Shown here in pieces: positions 11,917-24,239 of a DNA stretch of 64,000 nucleotides. The notes below the pieces were generated by a model. It did not search any database. It was given only the letters and a program-made list of their open reading frames with translations, and had not been told where the DNA came from. The first letter of the stretch is position 1; the number at the start of each line of letters is the position of its first letter. Source of the stretch: Hydractinia symbiolongicarpus (lineage: Eukaryota; Cnidaria; Hydrozoa; Anthoathecata; Hydractiniidae); contig NC_079883.1 of the NCBI RefSeq assembly GCF_029227915.1, forward strand, positions 27,094,001 through 27,158,000, read 5' to 3'. The position numbers and the translations under genes are program-made.

Positions 11917-12585
11917 ATGCCTTTCCTAGTTTATTAACAACAGAACATCAAACTTTGTATCATCAGTATTGCTAACTTACAAAAATCATTATGGCAGAAA
12001 AACAGAATAGTTCCATTATCAAACTTAAAGTTTGTTTTTGCAGAACCCTTTAAACTGTAGTATTAGATACAATTTGCCTGATAAATATATACTCAATAAA
12101 GTCCTATTTTTGGAATAATTTAGGTAAGTTTAGGAAAATTAAGAGTTATCTGACTAAAATCCAATTTTATATAAAAATTGCCCAACTGCTCTCATAGATA
12201 CAGCGTTTTGAGTGAGTGGACACCCTTGCAGCTCTGTTAAAAATGATATATATACTGAGTAGCCTTAAGAAGGTAAATAATACCTCTAAAGAGTCATTGA
12301 TGTTGCCTCAACTGGCTTTATAAACCATAATTTGGTATGTTTTGGTAATCTGGTAGGTTTCTTCAACAACAAACTGTATTTAAAAGCAAGGAAGTGGCTA
12401 TATATATAGAACAAATTATATATGAGTATTAAATATTTTAAGCTTTTTTCTATTGTGTTTAGTTATATTAGAGTGTCCAAAATGTTATCCAAAATAAAGC
12501 TTGATTTTTTGGAAGTCACTAAATACAAAAATCAACAGCCTGTTTTATAGTCCTAATATCTCTGTTTTTAGAATATAGGTACAAT
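11917..12585. other. Upstream region of FKBP2
   Basis: No coding signal and no recognised promoter element; AT-rich. Confidence 0.4.
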
Positions 12586-14469
12586 ATGAAAGCTTCCATA
12601 GTTGCATTTGCAATTTTGGTTATCATATTTATTGATGCGTCAATAGCTGATAAGAAAAAATTACAAATTGGTGTGAAGAAAAAGATTGAAAATTGTACAA
12701 GAAGATCAAAAAAAGGAGATGTTTTAAAAATGCATTACACGGTAAGCCTTTGATTAAATCAGAATATCTTGAATTAAGCAAATAGTATCTATATTATAAT
12801 ACCTGTATATGTCTGACTGTCGCAATTGGCGAGACGCATGTGATGCAGTATAAAAAAGACAGGCGAACCTAAATTTCAGCATCTTTATTGGAGCTGACTG
12901 AGGTTATCCTGTTGTGGGGGGAGAGTTATATAAAATGACAATAGTGACATTGGAGTGTGCCAGCTGCAGAATATTGACTTTTTACCATGTTTAACTAAAG
13001 AATAGACTTACAGACTTTGCAGCAATAATATGTAAACTCGTTTTTTATTTATGTACTAACATTTTAAAAGGAAAAATATATATTACACTTGGCGGCAAAA
13101 GCTTTACCTGGGGAAGAAGGTGGAGGACATTATGTTAAAGCATAATATAAAGCCAAACTTGTTAAATACAAAATCGTCAGTTTTACAAAGACCTCTATTT
13201 TTGTATGCTAATAGATAATATTTGCTAAAATTTTACTTCACTATAATTGATATGTATGAAAAATTACTGTCAGGAAGAATTATCTGCCTTGTGCATTTTT
13301 AAAATTTTCTCATTGTGAAAAATTTTCTCCACAAATGTTGTACAAACAAACTTGTAAAGTCAAACTTTTACGCAAAATTGACTGTTGTGTTGTGTTGATG
13401 CAATGCAATATATATAAAAGGAAAATTAAACATTTTAGGGAAAGCTTGAGGATGGGACAGAATTTGACAGCAGTATCCCAAGAGGGGAACCGTTATCATT
13501 TACTTTAGGAGCTGGTCAAGTCATTAAGGGTAAAGTAAATTTTTCCTGTTACAAACTCCTCCATTCAGAGGTGATTGTACTTGGATAATAATTCTCAATA
13601 TTTTTCTTTGGTTGGAACAAAAAATGTGAGTTATGACAAAACGCTATTGCCTATGTGTTTCTAGAATTAGCTGAAAAAGTAAGTTATAAAAGAAAACTGA
13701 TATTCTCAAGCCGATTTTTTTTATTTTAGGCTGGGATCAAGGGTTACTAAAGTAAGTCTAAAAATTGCGCAGAAACCATTGCTTTTCATGTGTTCTCTGG
13801 TCTTCTGTTAATTTTGATTTAATTTTGGCATATTATAAAAGGGGTGACATATTTTACTTTAGCATGTGCGAAGGGGAAAAGCGCAAACTTTCGATTCCAT
13901 CAGATCTAGGATATGGTGACACTGGCTCTCCACCAAAAATTCCAGGTATGTTTTATACATAAGATCTTCAACTTTTATTGGCTCTACTTGTAGTAAGTTC
14001 CACAGGGATTCAATTTTGTTGATAACACCCTGTCCACAATATTGGACAACTTTACAGTTATGTGAGTCAAGTTTCGCGAAAATATCCAAAACGGCGAAAT
14101 TCACGAAAATTTCTCCAGTTCAAGTAGTAAAACTGATTGTTTTTCTTAGTATTTGTTTTCAGTTTACAAAATTTAATACAAAGTTTAATATATTTATTTA
14201 TTTGCAACTTTAAACACAAGGAGTCATTATATACCGTATTAAGTCCCATTTCTCTTTAGCGCAAAAAGCCCATGGGAGTTTTTGTTAACGCGCGCGCACT
14301 TTGACAAGATTAGAGATTTTTGTTAAATGTAGCTAGATATTGATTAAACAATAAGCAAAATCCTAAATTGCTTATAAAAAAATCATGTATCTCTCTTTTG
14401 CTTTCAGGTGGTGCAACATTGATATTTGAAGTGGAGTTAGTGAAAATCGAAAGAAAAACTGAACTTTAA
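12586..14469 (+). CDS. FKBP2: FKBP2-type peptidyl-prolyl cis-trans isomerase (ER lumen)
   Basis: Catalyses prolyl isomerisation during folding of secretory proteins. Five exons (12586-12741, 13439-13529, 13730-13751, 13863-13945, 14408-14469) join in phase to encode 137 aa, close to the usual length of about 140. Residues 1-21 form a hydrophobic signal peptide. [14 protein letters not shown] is followed by one FKBP domain with [52 protein letters not shown]. The C-terminus KTEL is a KDEL-like ER retrieval signal. Exon 3 is only 22 nt. The start is the ATG giving a correct signal peptide. The match to animal FKBP2/FKBP13 is strong along the whole length. Intron 1 carries a dispersed repeat fragment (12806-12880). 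Confidence 0.95.
12806..12880 (+). repeat. Fragment of dispersed GACGGGCGAAC repeat in FKBP2 intron 1
   Basis: The pattern CTGTATATGTCTGACTGTCGC ... GCGAGACGCATGTGATGC ... GACAGGCGAAC resembles copies at 44098-44222, 53083-53150, 57250-57440 and 60866-61140. Confidence 0.5.
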
Positions 14470-14986
14470 AACGTCGTCATTTATGCGTTTGCTTTCTTAA
14501 TACAATTTTTACATGATGTAAACGAGTTACTTAGAATATACCTCAAATTGTCATTCTGTTTTTTTTCTCACATTCACACTGTTACGGCTTCAAAGGCTTA
14601 TTCATCTCTTTACAGGCTTTTCAAACTGCATAAAAATCATAATTTTTGCCAATCATGTTGGCAAAAATTGAACAGAAAAATGTATTTATGTAGCCTCAGC
14701 CACCAATATATTTTTTACTACAGAGGAATAGATATATGTATTTAATTTCACGGGTAGTAAATTTTCCTTTTTTTTAATTAAATTCGCAAAATTTATTGAT
14801 ACATGGAAACGTTCGTTCTTAAGGAGAGAATATTTCTATAATTTGCTGAGTGTTTTTACTTTTGGTACTCGTTTCTGTCTTAAGTTTTTTAACTAGTTTT
14901 TTTTATCAATAATTTATGTTACATTCATTATACACCAGTGGCCATAAAATTGTGAATGCGACATTCGCTTTCCTTATATGTAACCT
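14470..14986. other. 3' flank of FKBP2
   Basis: No gene. An inverted pair GCCAATCATGTTGGC lies near 14648. Otherwise AT-rich. Confidence 0.4.
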
Positions 14987-15220
14987 GGCCTGTGGTCTTG
15001 TGGTTACGGAATTTGCTTCGTAATCACAAGGTCCGTGGCTTGAACCACAGCGTGGGCATGTTTAGCAAGTGTCTTTACCACAGCTACGGGTGAACCCAAG
15101 CCATGTGAGGGAAATTAGGTGGCAATGCCGGTGTATACCTAATGTAAATATTTGTGAGATACGTCGTCGTCCTCACCTTCGCTTTTCGTAAGGTCCTTAT
15201 TCAGAACACAGGACCCACCT
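14987..15220 (+). mobile_element. tRNA-derived SINE
   Basis: The head GGCCTGTGGTCTTGTGGTTA has a box A-like start. An anticodon-arm-like CTTCGTAA follows, then a box B-like GGCTTGAACCAC. The body includes GGGTGAACCCAAGCCATGTG and AGGGAAATTAGG, the same core (about 40 bp) as in the SINE at 10924-11281. The 3' limit is uncertain because no clear tail or target duplication is seen. Confidence 0.7.
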
Positions 15221-15732
15221 TGATATCAGAGTTTCCAACACTGAATTGGCTATATCTTGTATAAATGTTCGGAAAAATAATAATAATTATGCAAAGAAAC
15301 TTAAATTTAGAAATGGTCCTTCTGCCTTGGCTTTTCCTGTAGAGTCTTCACTGTTCTTGCAATCGTATTTTGAAACAGAGAGAAAGAGCCAAAAAGTATT
15401 GAAAGTTGCAGGTTTGGTAAAGAATACTACTCTCAATATTTCAGCTCAGGATCGCATGAGGATCCTAAATTTTATTTACTACTTAATATCCCGGCTAAGT
15501 TGAAAAGATTGTGGAGCTAGTAAAGCTTGTAAGGCCTATTACTTGGTGTGCCATAGAATAAAAACGGTAAATCCTAGAGGACGCATGCGTATAGAACTTT
15601 CCATTCTTTCGGCATCATGGTGTTGCGTTAGTTAAAGTTACTCATGTTATATAGTCATGAGTAACTGCTAGTGTGGTCTGTTGCCTACTTAGTTAATGTA
15701 CGAAATGCTTTCAACACATCACAGACACCAAC

Positions 15733-15813
15733 CTCGTCCCCGTACTTTTTTGGCATTAGGATGGCGATCCCCCCTAATAAAAAAGGCGTTGGGAACGAGC
15801 TAGGTTGCACTGA
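15733..15813. mobile_element. MITE, CAACCTCGTCCCC family
   Basis: Left end CCAACCTCGTCCCC and right end GGGAACGAGCTAGGTTG are inverted with a small insertion in the right arm. It is about 81 bp, the same size as copy 2. No convincing target duplication was found. Confidence 0.6.
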
Positions 15814-17066
15814 CTTTAAACCCCGTGTCTTAATTTTTTTTTATTTGTTTGTGGGTGTAACAATGGGTGTACTAAGTGGGTGTACCAGAAGTCTGATAAG
15901 TTTCTAATAGTACTGCTATAATACAACAGAGAAGATACACTTCTTGATTTGTAACACATGGATAAAACATACGAATTATTAATCATATGTATTTAGAGAT
16001 CTTTCCTTCCAGCAGTACTTAATTTGACTCGTAGACTTGTTTATACCCGACATGGAACTGAACATGCAGTGAGAAATAATCCACATAACCAGCAAACATA
16101 TTCACAATATACAGAAGATTTTTATAACGAGAAGACTTTCACTGAATGCAAATGAAATATTGAGATATATACAAACTACAATAGATGTTCGTAAATAAAA
16201 TATTTTAAAAACTTAAACAGTTTGGTAAACAGATGAGACTAATGATGATGTTTGGAGTAACGTTTTCTGTCCGTATTGACATATTGGAACAATTAGTACG
16301 TTGGCTTAAATGTAGATACTTGATTTGTATCAAAAACTTACGAGAAACAGGAATTTGTTTTTTAGACTTTTACACTTATTGTATAAAGAAAACTAGGTTG
16401 TTCCAATTTGTTCCCTTTTTACACCTCAACATTTTTAACTTCACTGCTACCTTAAGGAGACAAATAATAGCCGAAGGACTAATTTTTCCGATTTTGTAGC
16501 TAATTTTCTAAAGAAAATTATCGCAAAAAGTTATCAGAAGATCAGTCCGCGAAAAATAAATCCAAACGACAAAATTATCTCTTTTTTTCATATACATCTT
16601 TCATTATTAAGAAACACTCCATCTAAATCATTTCATTCTATACCTTTCCAGGATTCTCACTAAAACTATTTTATAAACCATTCCATTTAGATGAAAATAC
16701 GATGAATAAGACAGCTATAAAATCCAAGAACTCTGAAAATAACCATTCAGGAAAATAAATAATGATAACTAAACCTGCAATAATGTGTCCCCCTAAGATG
16801 CGTAGTGGCGTCACAACACTTTATCCTTACTCGTACGTGTAAAAAAATAAAAAATAAACTATAACAATACAAGAAAAAGTTTGCAGTTCGTTCTCAAAAA
16901 AGTTTGCTTTTTTTGCTTTTCATTAAATATGCTGAAATCCATGTTTTTTTCACGTTCTCGTAAAAGAGAAAAAAAATTGTAGTAGAAGAGATAAGTTTGT
17001 TTACAAGAAGAAAACCACGTACAACACCCACGTACGACACAATCCAGTTACGGTAGATCCTGTCCG
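15814..17066. other. Gene-free stretch and BROX 3' flank
   Basis: No exon series or known repeat recognised; the 16233-16499 frame has no family features. Confidence 0.45.
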
Positions 17067-20000
17067 TTAGGATATAACACAGCCTGTCTCGCGTGAGTTT
17101 CCCTTCTCGTTTGGATCAGGTATTTCTTTAACAGGTTCCAGTTTTTCTTCGTCGCCGTTTCCTGTCATCTTAAAGAAAGAATAAGATTCAAAATTAGATT
17201 AAAAACTGGCTCGTCTTCGTTAGCCACTTCGTCGATTGAATAGTCAGACAACAACATACTACTTTGTCAACTCCGACATTTTTATTTTGTTCCCTTTTTT
17301 TGAATAAGACGAACATAGGTCAACGAAACAATTCCAATTTTCACCGTGCAATTTGCTTATATTTAAAATTACACGATATTTCCGATTAACGACCGGTATT
17401 TCCGATTAACGACCAGTATTTCCGATTCAAGTTTTTAACTTTTCCAAAAATTGCGTTCAAAATTTACAAAATTCTAAAATGTTTACAGATCACAAAGTAA
17501 AACTCCAATTCTCGTAAAATGCACACAAAATTTTCCATTAGGGATAGGTTTATTTCCTATTAATAATGCTATCTATAAGTTTTATTCTTTTTACACCATA
17601 AAGTAAACAAAAGCAACCTTTCTGAAGCTTCTTTTGACATTCTCGAAAATAGGATAAGTATTGGAATCAAATGACACAAGGAAACACTCATTTAAAAATA
17701 AAAAACTTCAACCTTGATATTTTAATTTATAACTTACTTGAGCTTTTGCTTTTCCCGTGTCAAACGCAGCCAGAATTTCGGGTTTCCATCTTGGACTAAC
17801 GGTAGGAATTGAAAACTCAATAGGTGATGCAATTCCGACCTCTGTCGATTCCAATTCAGGAACTTCGGCAGGGACTTTTTGGTGATATCTGCAACATGTA
17901 AAATATATTATATTTAAGTTTGCTGCTAACAAAAGTATTCGACGCTAGTTTTATTCGAATGTAAACTAGAACAAAAAATGCATTAGTTGAAGCATCGTCA
18001 TCCCCAGGTCATTTTGTATTCTTCAGAACATGAGATAAGGAGCCCTGGGAAAGAGGCACATTGTTGTTGCGTTAATCTTATGGTTATATAAGAATAACAC
18101 AAAAATATCTCGCAGAGCTACATCTACCTGCATTTTGTGCACAAATATAAACGAACGAATCATCTTACATGAATCCATTCTCGTGTGTTGCTTTCTCTAA
18201 TCGTTGCCGTACTATTGGACCCAATCTTAAGTAAAACTGATGTTCATCAGGTCGTGCAGAACTACCAGCTCCTTTTGCTGCTTTGTACTCCTTACATAAC
18301 ATGCCTGCCATGACGTAGCCTAAAACACATACATTATTAGCCAATCACAGGTGTTTATATGTTGCGGAGGAATTTCTTGAGGCCCTGCGGAGAATGCAAA
18401 ATTTAACATGGGAAAATTTAAAGGAGTTTTTAAGGGACAAGGAGAGAACTTTTGAAAGAGTTTTACTTGCATTAAATTCGAGTTTATAATGAATATTATT
18501 TAATTATTAGAAGTGCAAAAACGTAATGAAAAAATATGAATTGTTAGAAATCTTCTGAACAAAATAACAGCAAATACGTAATAGTTTACAAGGTAATAAA
18601 AAACTAAACTCACATTTCTCAGCCTCTTGTAACGATTTAATAGCAGTTCCACATTGATCCTCAGCTAATAAGGTTTCTCCTTTAAAACTATGTGCCTATG
18701 TTAAATGGTAACATTTTATGTACGGTTTCTCCTTTAAAACTATTTGCCTATGTTAAACGGTAACATTTTATGTACGGTTTCTCCTTTAAAACTATTTGCC
18801 TATGTTAAACGGTAACATTTTATGTACGGTTTCTCCTTTAAAACTATTTGCCTATGTTAAACGGTAACATTTTATGTACGGTTTCTCCTTTAAAACTATG
18901 TGCCTATGTTAAATGGTAACATTTTAGGCACGGTTTCTCCTTTGAAACTATGTGCCTATGTTTATTGGTAACATTTTATGTACGGTTTCTCCTTTGAAAC
19001 TATGTGCCTATGTTAAATGGTAACATTTTATGTACGGTTTCTCCTTTGAAACTATGTGCCTATGTTAAATGGTAACATTTTATGTACGGTTTCTCCTTTA
19101 AAACTATTTGCCTATGTTAAAATGGTAATATTTCATGTACGGTTTCTCCTTTGAAACTATGTGCCTATGTTAAATGGTAACATTTTATGTACGGTTTCTC
19201 CTTTAAAACTTATGTGCCTATGTTAAATGGTAACATTTCATGTACGGTTTCTCTTTTGAAACTATGTGCCTATGTTAAATGGTAACATTTCATGTACGGT
19301 TTCTCCTTTGAAACTATGTGCCTATGTTAAATGGTAACATTTTATGTACGGTTTCTCCTTTAAAACTATTTGCCTATGTTAAACGGTAACATTTTATGTA
19401 CGGTTTCTCCTTTAAAACTATGTGCCTATGTTAAATGGTAACATTTTAGGCACGGTACAAAATATCAAAACTTTTTACAAAATCTACAATGATACTTACA
19501 TAAGCCAAATATATATTTTTCTTTATTTGAAGATATTTTCTCCATTTCCCGACTTTAGTCTGTTCTACGCTTCTCAAGGATTCGTCTAAATTAAAAAATT
19601 TTGGTTTTAATATATTTTTTACACTATTAGCACACAAAGATACATAAAGTTTTCAGATACTTTAAACAAGATAAATGTTTGCGAAAGTTATTTTTCGTGA
19701 AGTTAGCACGTTCTAACATATCACGAGAATTAAATTTCGTAAAATCGCGAAAAGGGAATTTGGAAGCATTTTTATTTCAATTTGTATTGTTTTTACGGAT
19801 TTTTATGCAGGAGACAGAGTGCTGAAGTTAAATTTGGCGCACTACAGGCGCTAGGTTTAATCAAAAGAAGTTATTGTATATTGTTTTTCAGAAAAAAAAA
19901 AAAAAAAAAAGAAAAAAACAGAGATTACCAACATTTTTTCGCAGGAACTAATATTTGCGAATTTAATATAAAAACTCGCGAAATTCGAAAAAATTATTTT

Positions 20001-23000
20001 CCCCTAAGGTAAATATTTTCTCCATATTCTCAATTCTCACGATGCTTCTGTAACAAACTTTTTTCACTGATAGGAAGATTATGCAGCATACCTGCTTTTT
20101 GAAACAATTCACTTGTGCCAAGTGCTACTGCGGTTATAACAGTAGGCTTGTGTTTCAACTCCACTGCTCTTGCAACAGTCACTAAAACAAAACAAACTTT
20201 CACTTATCGCACACAGACCTCTATGTAGTAATTAGACCCTTTCTTGTAATAATTAGACACTTTCTTGTAATAATTGGACACTTTCTTGTAATAATTAGAC
20301 CCTTTCTTGTAATAATTAGACACTTTCTTGTAATGATTAGACACTTTCTTGTAATGATTAGACACTTTCTTGTAATAATTAGACACTTCCTTGTAATAAT
20401 CAGACAGTTTCTTGTAATGATTAGACACTTTCTTGTAATGATTAGACACTTCCTTGTAATAATTAGACACTTCCTTGTAATAATTAGACACTTTCTTGTA
20501 ATAATTAGACACTTCCTTGTAATGATTTGACACTTCCTTGTAATAATTAGACACTTTCATACTTCTTTGTAATAATTAGACACTCCCTTAATTAATTCTG
20601 TTGTTTGGGTCAAAACCTTTTGCATTTTTTTTTAAAAAACAGGCATATAATATTTGAGTACTTCCCCTTACATCTTAACAAGTCCTAATTTTTTTTTACA
20701 AATAACCTGTCCCAGCGCTATAATTAATTATGTAAGTCGTTTAGGAGGGTCAGAGGTTTTAGCACTTTCTTGTAGGTTTGAAGGCACGTTGTTTCTTGCA
20801 AGTTATGGTAATAATTTTAGGCTGGATATTTTCTAAAGATGTTCGTAATAGTTGACTGATCCTCACCCTCAGTGTTTTTTTTTATATTGGATCTAATAAA
20901 AAACACATCTTTTAACACGGCAAAGCTAAACTACACAAACAAGAATTTTTATATTTAATAGTGAAATACCTTTTCCGATAAAAAGAGAGTGACTATCAAA
21001 TATTTATAATATTTATTTTAATATTTTTTCTTGCCAATGTTAATCTATTTCGCGCGTATTGTTTCTGCGCAAGATTGAATTTACTTATAAATAATAAGAA
21101 GGATAAAAATAATAAAGTTTAGAGCTTTAGACAAAATTTTTTTTTACATTAGTTATTTTGTTTATTACTCCTTTTTACAGCAAAACAAAAAAAAGCAAGA
21201 AAAAACTTACTTCGGATTTGTCAAAAAAGAGCATTAATTTTTAAAACTATAATTTATGTACTAAATTTCAAAAAACTAACCAACTTTTGCGTTAATGTGT
21301 GAAAATTAGTATGCCTGATAATTAGTACAGCTAAGCTACTTTCCTGTAAAACTGGATCATTTGAAATGTTAATACACATACTAAACTGGATCATTTGAAT
21401 GTTAATACACATAGTAAACTGGATCATTTGAAATGTTATATACACATACTAAAAAGCATAGGGAATAAATTTTTACACACCTTCTTGAGCTTCAGCTAAG
21501 GATTGTAAGTGATATGCATCTAAAACGCGTGGATCAGTATCACTGTGCTTCTCTACCAAACCACTGCCCAGTTTACTTTCACATAAATTCTACAATCGTA
21601 AGAACACAATGGTTAAAATTTTAAAAAATTCTAAAATTTTAATTCTCAATGTATTATCACAAAATATTATAATTATTATAATAATTAGTGAAGTTGACAA
21701 ATAGGTTTAATGTGACCCAGTTCAAGTTTCAATACATAAATATCTCTGAAAAATTAGACTTTGCATCTCTAAAATCAAAATTTACGTATATTTAAACAAA
21801 AGCAGCATATATTCTATTTTCAAAAATATAGATTTGTTTCTTTACTCTCTCAATTTTTTCATCTTTGAGAGGGACTGAAGGTGAAAAAAATTTTTAAGGA
21901 AAACCGAGGTATCGAAATCTTGTCTTAATAATACTGTATATACACTGTACCTTTGCTTGCATAAAGATTCCAGCTGCTTGACGCAGACTTTTAAACACCT
22001 CCTTCGCATCATCTTCTGAAAGACTAATTATAGGGACAATATTCACTCACCCTGCATAGCTAGTGAAAATAAATCATCAGAAACAATAAATGCTTATACA
22101 ACGCCTTTCTTGACAAAATTCAAATTGCATATTTTTATTTCTACTTGTTCCCTATTGTTTATACGCTTCACGTTTTGCATCCAGGTGTACACACAACATA
22201 TTGTCTATTTCACAGCTCTTTCCACTTCTTTTTCCCAAATCCTTTAATTTTTTTTATATAATTTCAAAGGTTAGTGTTACCTTGGCTACATATACACATC
22301 CTAAATATATTTATTTTGAGGTTTTTAGCTACCCACCAGGAAGACATTATTGAATTGTTATTGAAATTATTTACCCAAGATAGCATCTTTATGTATTATT
22401 GGTAATGCTTTCAATAACGGCAAGATTTTGTTATTAGAGGTTATTATAATTATTTTTACATCTACTAGAAAATGTTACCTGACTTTTAGTAAACACATTC
22501 TTTTATATAATTTAGCAGTTTAGAAAATATTTGGATGATAAGTGTTTTATGTACCATATTATTCATTTTGTTTTTAATACTTACCTTTCATTTGAAGCAA
22601 TGTAAGAAGCACGCTTTAAAAACCACATGGCCAACTCTGTTAAGATGGAAATGAAATCATAGTAGGCATCAGGTAAAGCTCTACAAAAAATTTTTCTTGT
22701 TATAGAATACATACTCTTGTTGATTACCGCTGTACAAAGCAGTAAAAAAAATCAATTAAGGTCTAACATACGTTGCAGTATTTCCACAGATTGTATGAGT
22801 CCATTTGAAAACTTCAACTTTACGAAGCTTAGCTTCTCCTGAAACTTGTCCTTCAGCAGTAGTTTGTGGAGCAACATCTTCACAAAGCCCCAGGAGAAGG
22901 GACATATAATTGTTTACATCTTTTTCAACAGTTTCTAAGCTGTTTCGTGGATCTGAAAGTTGCTGAAGAACTTTGGCTCGTTCTACACGTAACTCACTAA

Positions 23001-23499
23001 ACAGATCAAAATCAATAAAATTTACAGCGTCCTTACCAATTTTATTTGAAAATATACGCTTTCTTACTATATCTCTAGTTTGCTACAGTATTTTTTTATA
23101 TTTTTTACGGTATTTGCAAATACTGTACCTATTTTTGCAAATGAAAGGCATATTAATTAAAAAAACTTTCATTAAAAGTTAAAATATCTGGTAGTGTATA
23201 TATTTTAAACACATCTTTATAGAGAAAGTACCATTTTTAAAAGTCTCCTATGCAACACAATTTTAGAACAATATTATTCCATTTTGGGATACATATGCAT
23301 AGTCAATGAAGTTAGTGACATAGCATTATATAGTAACAAGTTAGTATATAATTTTAAATTTGGAAAAAAATTAACAAAAACAATTTTATACCCACCCACA
23401 TAACTTTGCAGCTGGAGGTGTCTTTGCTATTAACTTCAGTGCATCAAAACTGTTTGTCTTTGATGATTTTAAAGGATTTCTATGAAACCAGTGTGCCAT
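17067..23499 (-). CDS. BROX: BROX, BRO1 domain protein with C-terminal CAAX box
   Basis: BRO1-domain proteins bind the ESCRT-III subunit CHMP4; BROX is membrane-attached through prenylation. On the minus strand eleven exons join in phase: 23499-23396, 22996-22772, 22680-22585, 22023-21951, 21589-21481, 20181-20092, 19585-19500, 18695-18614, 18319-18169, 17888-17738, 17168-17067. They encode 422 aa against about 411 in vertebrates. The N-terminus MAHWFHRNPLK is typical of BROX. Later landmarks are QAAGIFMQAK, AEAQEVTVARAVELKH, GKWRKYLQIK, GETLLAEDQCG and NGFIYHQKVP. The last residues ETGCVIS give a CAAX box (C-V-I-S). A splice acceptor near 23556 implies a non-coding first exon. The exon 1 donor (TGTGG before GTGGGT) was chosen because it alone keeps the frame and yields AKLCGELR. 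Introns contain three tandem arrays, one including the start of exon 8. Confidence 0.93.
17388..17430. repeat. Short 19-bp tandem repeat in BROX intron 10
   Basis: TATTTCCGATTAACGACC is repeated about two and a half times. Confidence 0.6.
17994..18060. mobile_element. Decayed MITE in BROX intron 9
   Basis: TCGTCATCCCCAGG at the left and CCCTGGGAAAGAGG at the right resemble inverted ends of the CAACCTCGTCCCC family. It is short (about 65 bp) and without a duplication. Confidence 0.4.
18672..19453 (-). repeat. 52-bp minisatellite containing the exon 8 splice acceptor, 15 copies
   Basis: Fifteen head-to-tail copies, thirteen of 52 bp and two of 53 bp. The copy at 18672-18723 is the real start of BROX exon 8: on the minus strand it ends an intron with TTTAACATAG and then gives the first 24 coding bases (AHSFKGET). 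Every further copy repeats this acceptor plus the 24-base coding block. The block is followed by GTACAT, a possible weak donor. Coding-block variants are GCACAT/GCAAAT (His/Asn) and TTT/TTC (silent); one copy has a 1-base insertion and one gives Lys-Arg instead of Lys-Gly. The whole array lies between exon 7 (19500-19585) and exon 8. Confidence 0.95.
20222..20588. repeat. 21-bp minisatellite in BROX intron 5
   Basis: Unit CTTGTAATAATTAGACACTT plus one base, about 17 copies, with A/G and T/C variants. Because the period is a multiple of three, both strands show long open frames of 7-residue repeats. It sits just upstream (in gene orientation) of the acceptor of exon 6 at 20181. Confidence 0.95.
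20860..21253. other. Rest of BROX intron 5
   Basis: AT-rich, no further gene or repeat recognised. Confidence 0.4.
21350..21447. repeat. 34-bp tandem repeat, three copies, BROX intron 5
   Basis: CTGGATCATTTGAAATGTTA followed by ATACACATACTAAA, three imperfect copies, ending about 35 bases before exon 5 (21481-21589). Confidence 0.85.
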
Positions 23500-23965
23500 T
23501 TTTTATTTGTTTTGCTTTTTTTAGTGTGTTATTTTATTTCATATTATGACTGTTCCTGAAAATAAGTATATGTAACAAAAACTACCAAGTTGGGGGACAA
23601 AAAAACAAAATAAATTATAATAGGGGTTATGTGCTACCCAAGTTTACAGTTTGAAAAATATTCAACAAGCAATACAAAACATGAGCATACTGTATTTTAC
23701 ACTGAACAAAAGATTGTTTATAAATACAGTACTGGAAAAGGGTTGTTAACAAATGGAGAGCGTAACAAGAGCAAACTCCCTTACATTACTCTGATACATG
23801 ATGTATATAACATGTGCATATTTAATAAAAACAATGAAGAATTATTTTTTGCGATTCATCAAAGATCTATTATCGTGACAAGATCCGTCTTGATGTGTCG
23901 TGACAGTAGGTGATAATAAGAAATAGAAAAAGGTTTTTTTCACACACCTATGCTTTTTATATTTC

Positions 23966-24130
23966 AGGCCGAGAAAGACTTGGCAGGAGGTTATAAGGAC
24001 AGACTTGATACAGAGGAATTGAGTTTAAATCTAACACAGATTAGATCAGATTGGAAGACGGTCATTAATATACCCCGTCCAACCCATGCAAGCATGGAAA
24101 ACAGACGTTAAGCCGAGAATGATGATGATG
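23966..24130 (+). mobile_element. 3' end of a LINE
   Basis: The translated start RPRKTWQEVIRTDLIQR, after a small frame adjustment, is the C-terminus of a non-LTR retrotransposon polyprotein. The first 50 bases match, almost base for base, the end of the antisense LINE fragment at 33434-33845. A 3' tail follows, ending in a GATGATGATGATG run. It is strongly 5'-truncated. Confidence 0.8.
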
Positions 24131-24239
24131 ATTTTTAATAAGTTTTTATAAGAAAAGTAATCTGAATTCTACTGATATATGCAAATGATAAAAACAAGCG
24201 CAGCTTTTTTGTTGCTAAAAAATATTTTTCAGCTACATC

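Noticed and set aside
18614-18680. Exon 8 of BROX starting at GGAGAAACC (acceptor TTTTAAAG)
   Set aside because: That acceptor is poor and breaks phase with exon 7; starting at 18695 after AACATAG keeps the frame and restores the family sequence.
18672-19453. CRISPR-like regular repeats
   Set aside because: The units are directly adjacent with no unique spacers, and the genome is eukaryotic.
20204-20560. 118-codon minus-strand frame of SNYYKEV-like heptapeptides, with an open frame also on the plus strand
   Set aside because: It is the 21-bp minisatellite; a period divisible by three keeps frames open on both strands, and it lies inside a BROX intron.
22015-22015. BROX exon 4 starting at AAGATGATG (acceptor TTTCAG)
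   Set aside because: Joining exon 3 there gives an immediate stop; the acceptor ending at 22024 gives SLSEDDAKEVF in frame.
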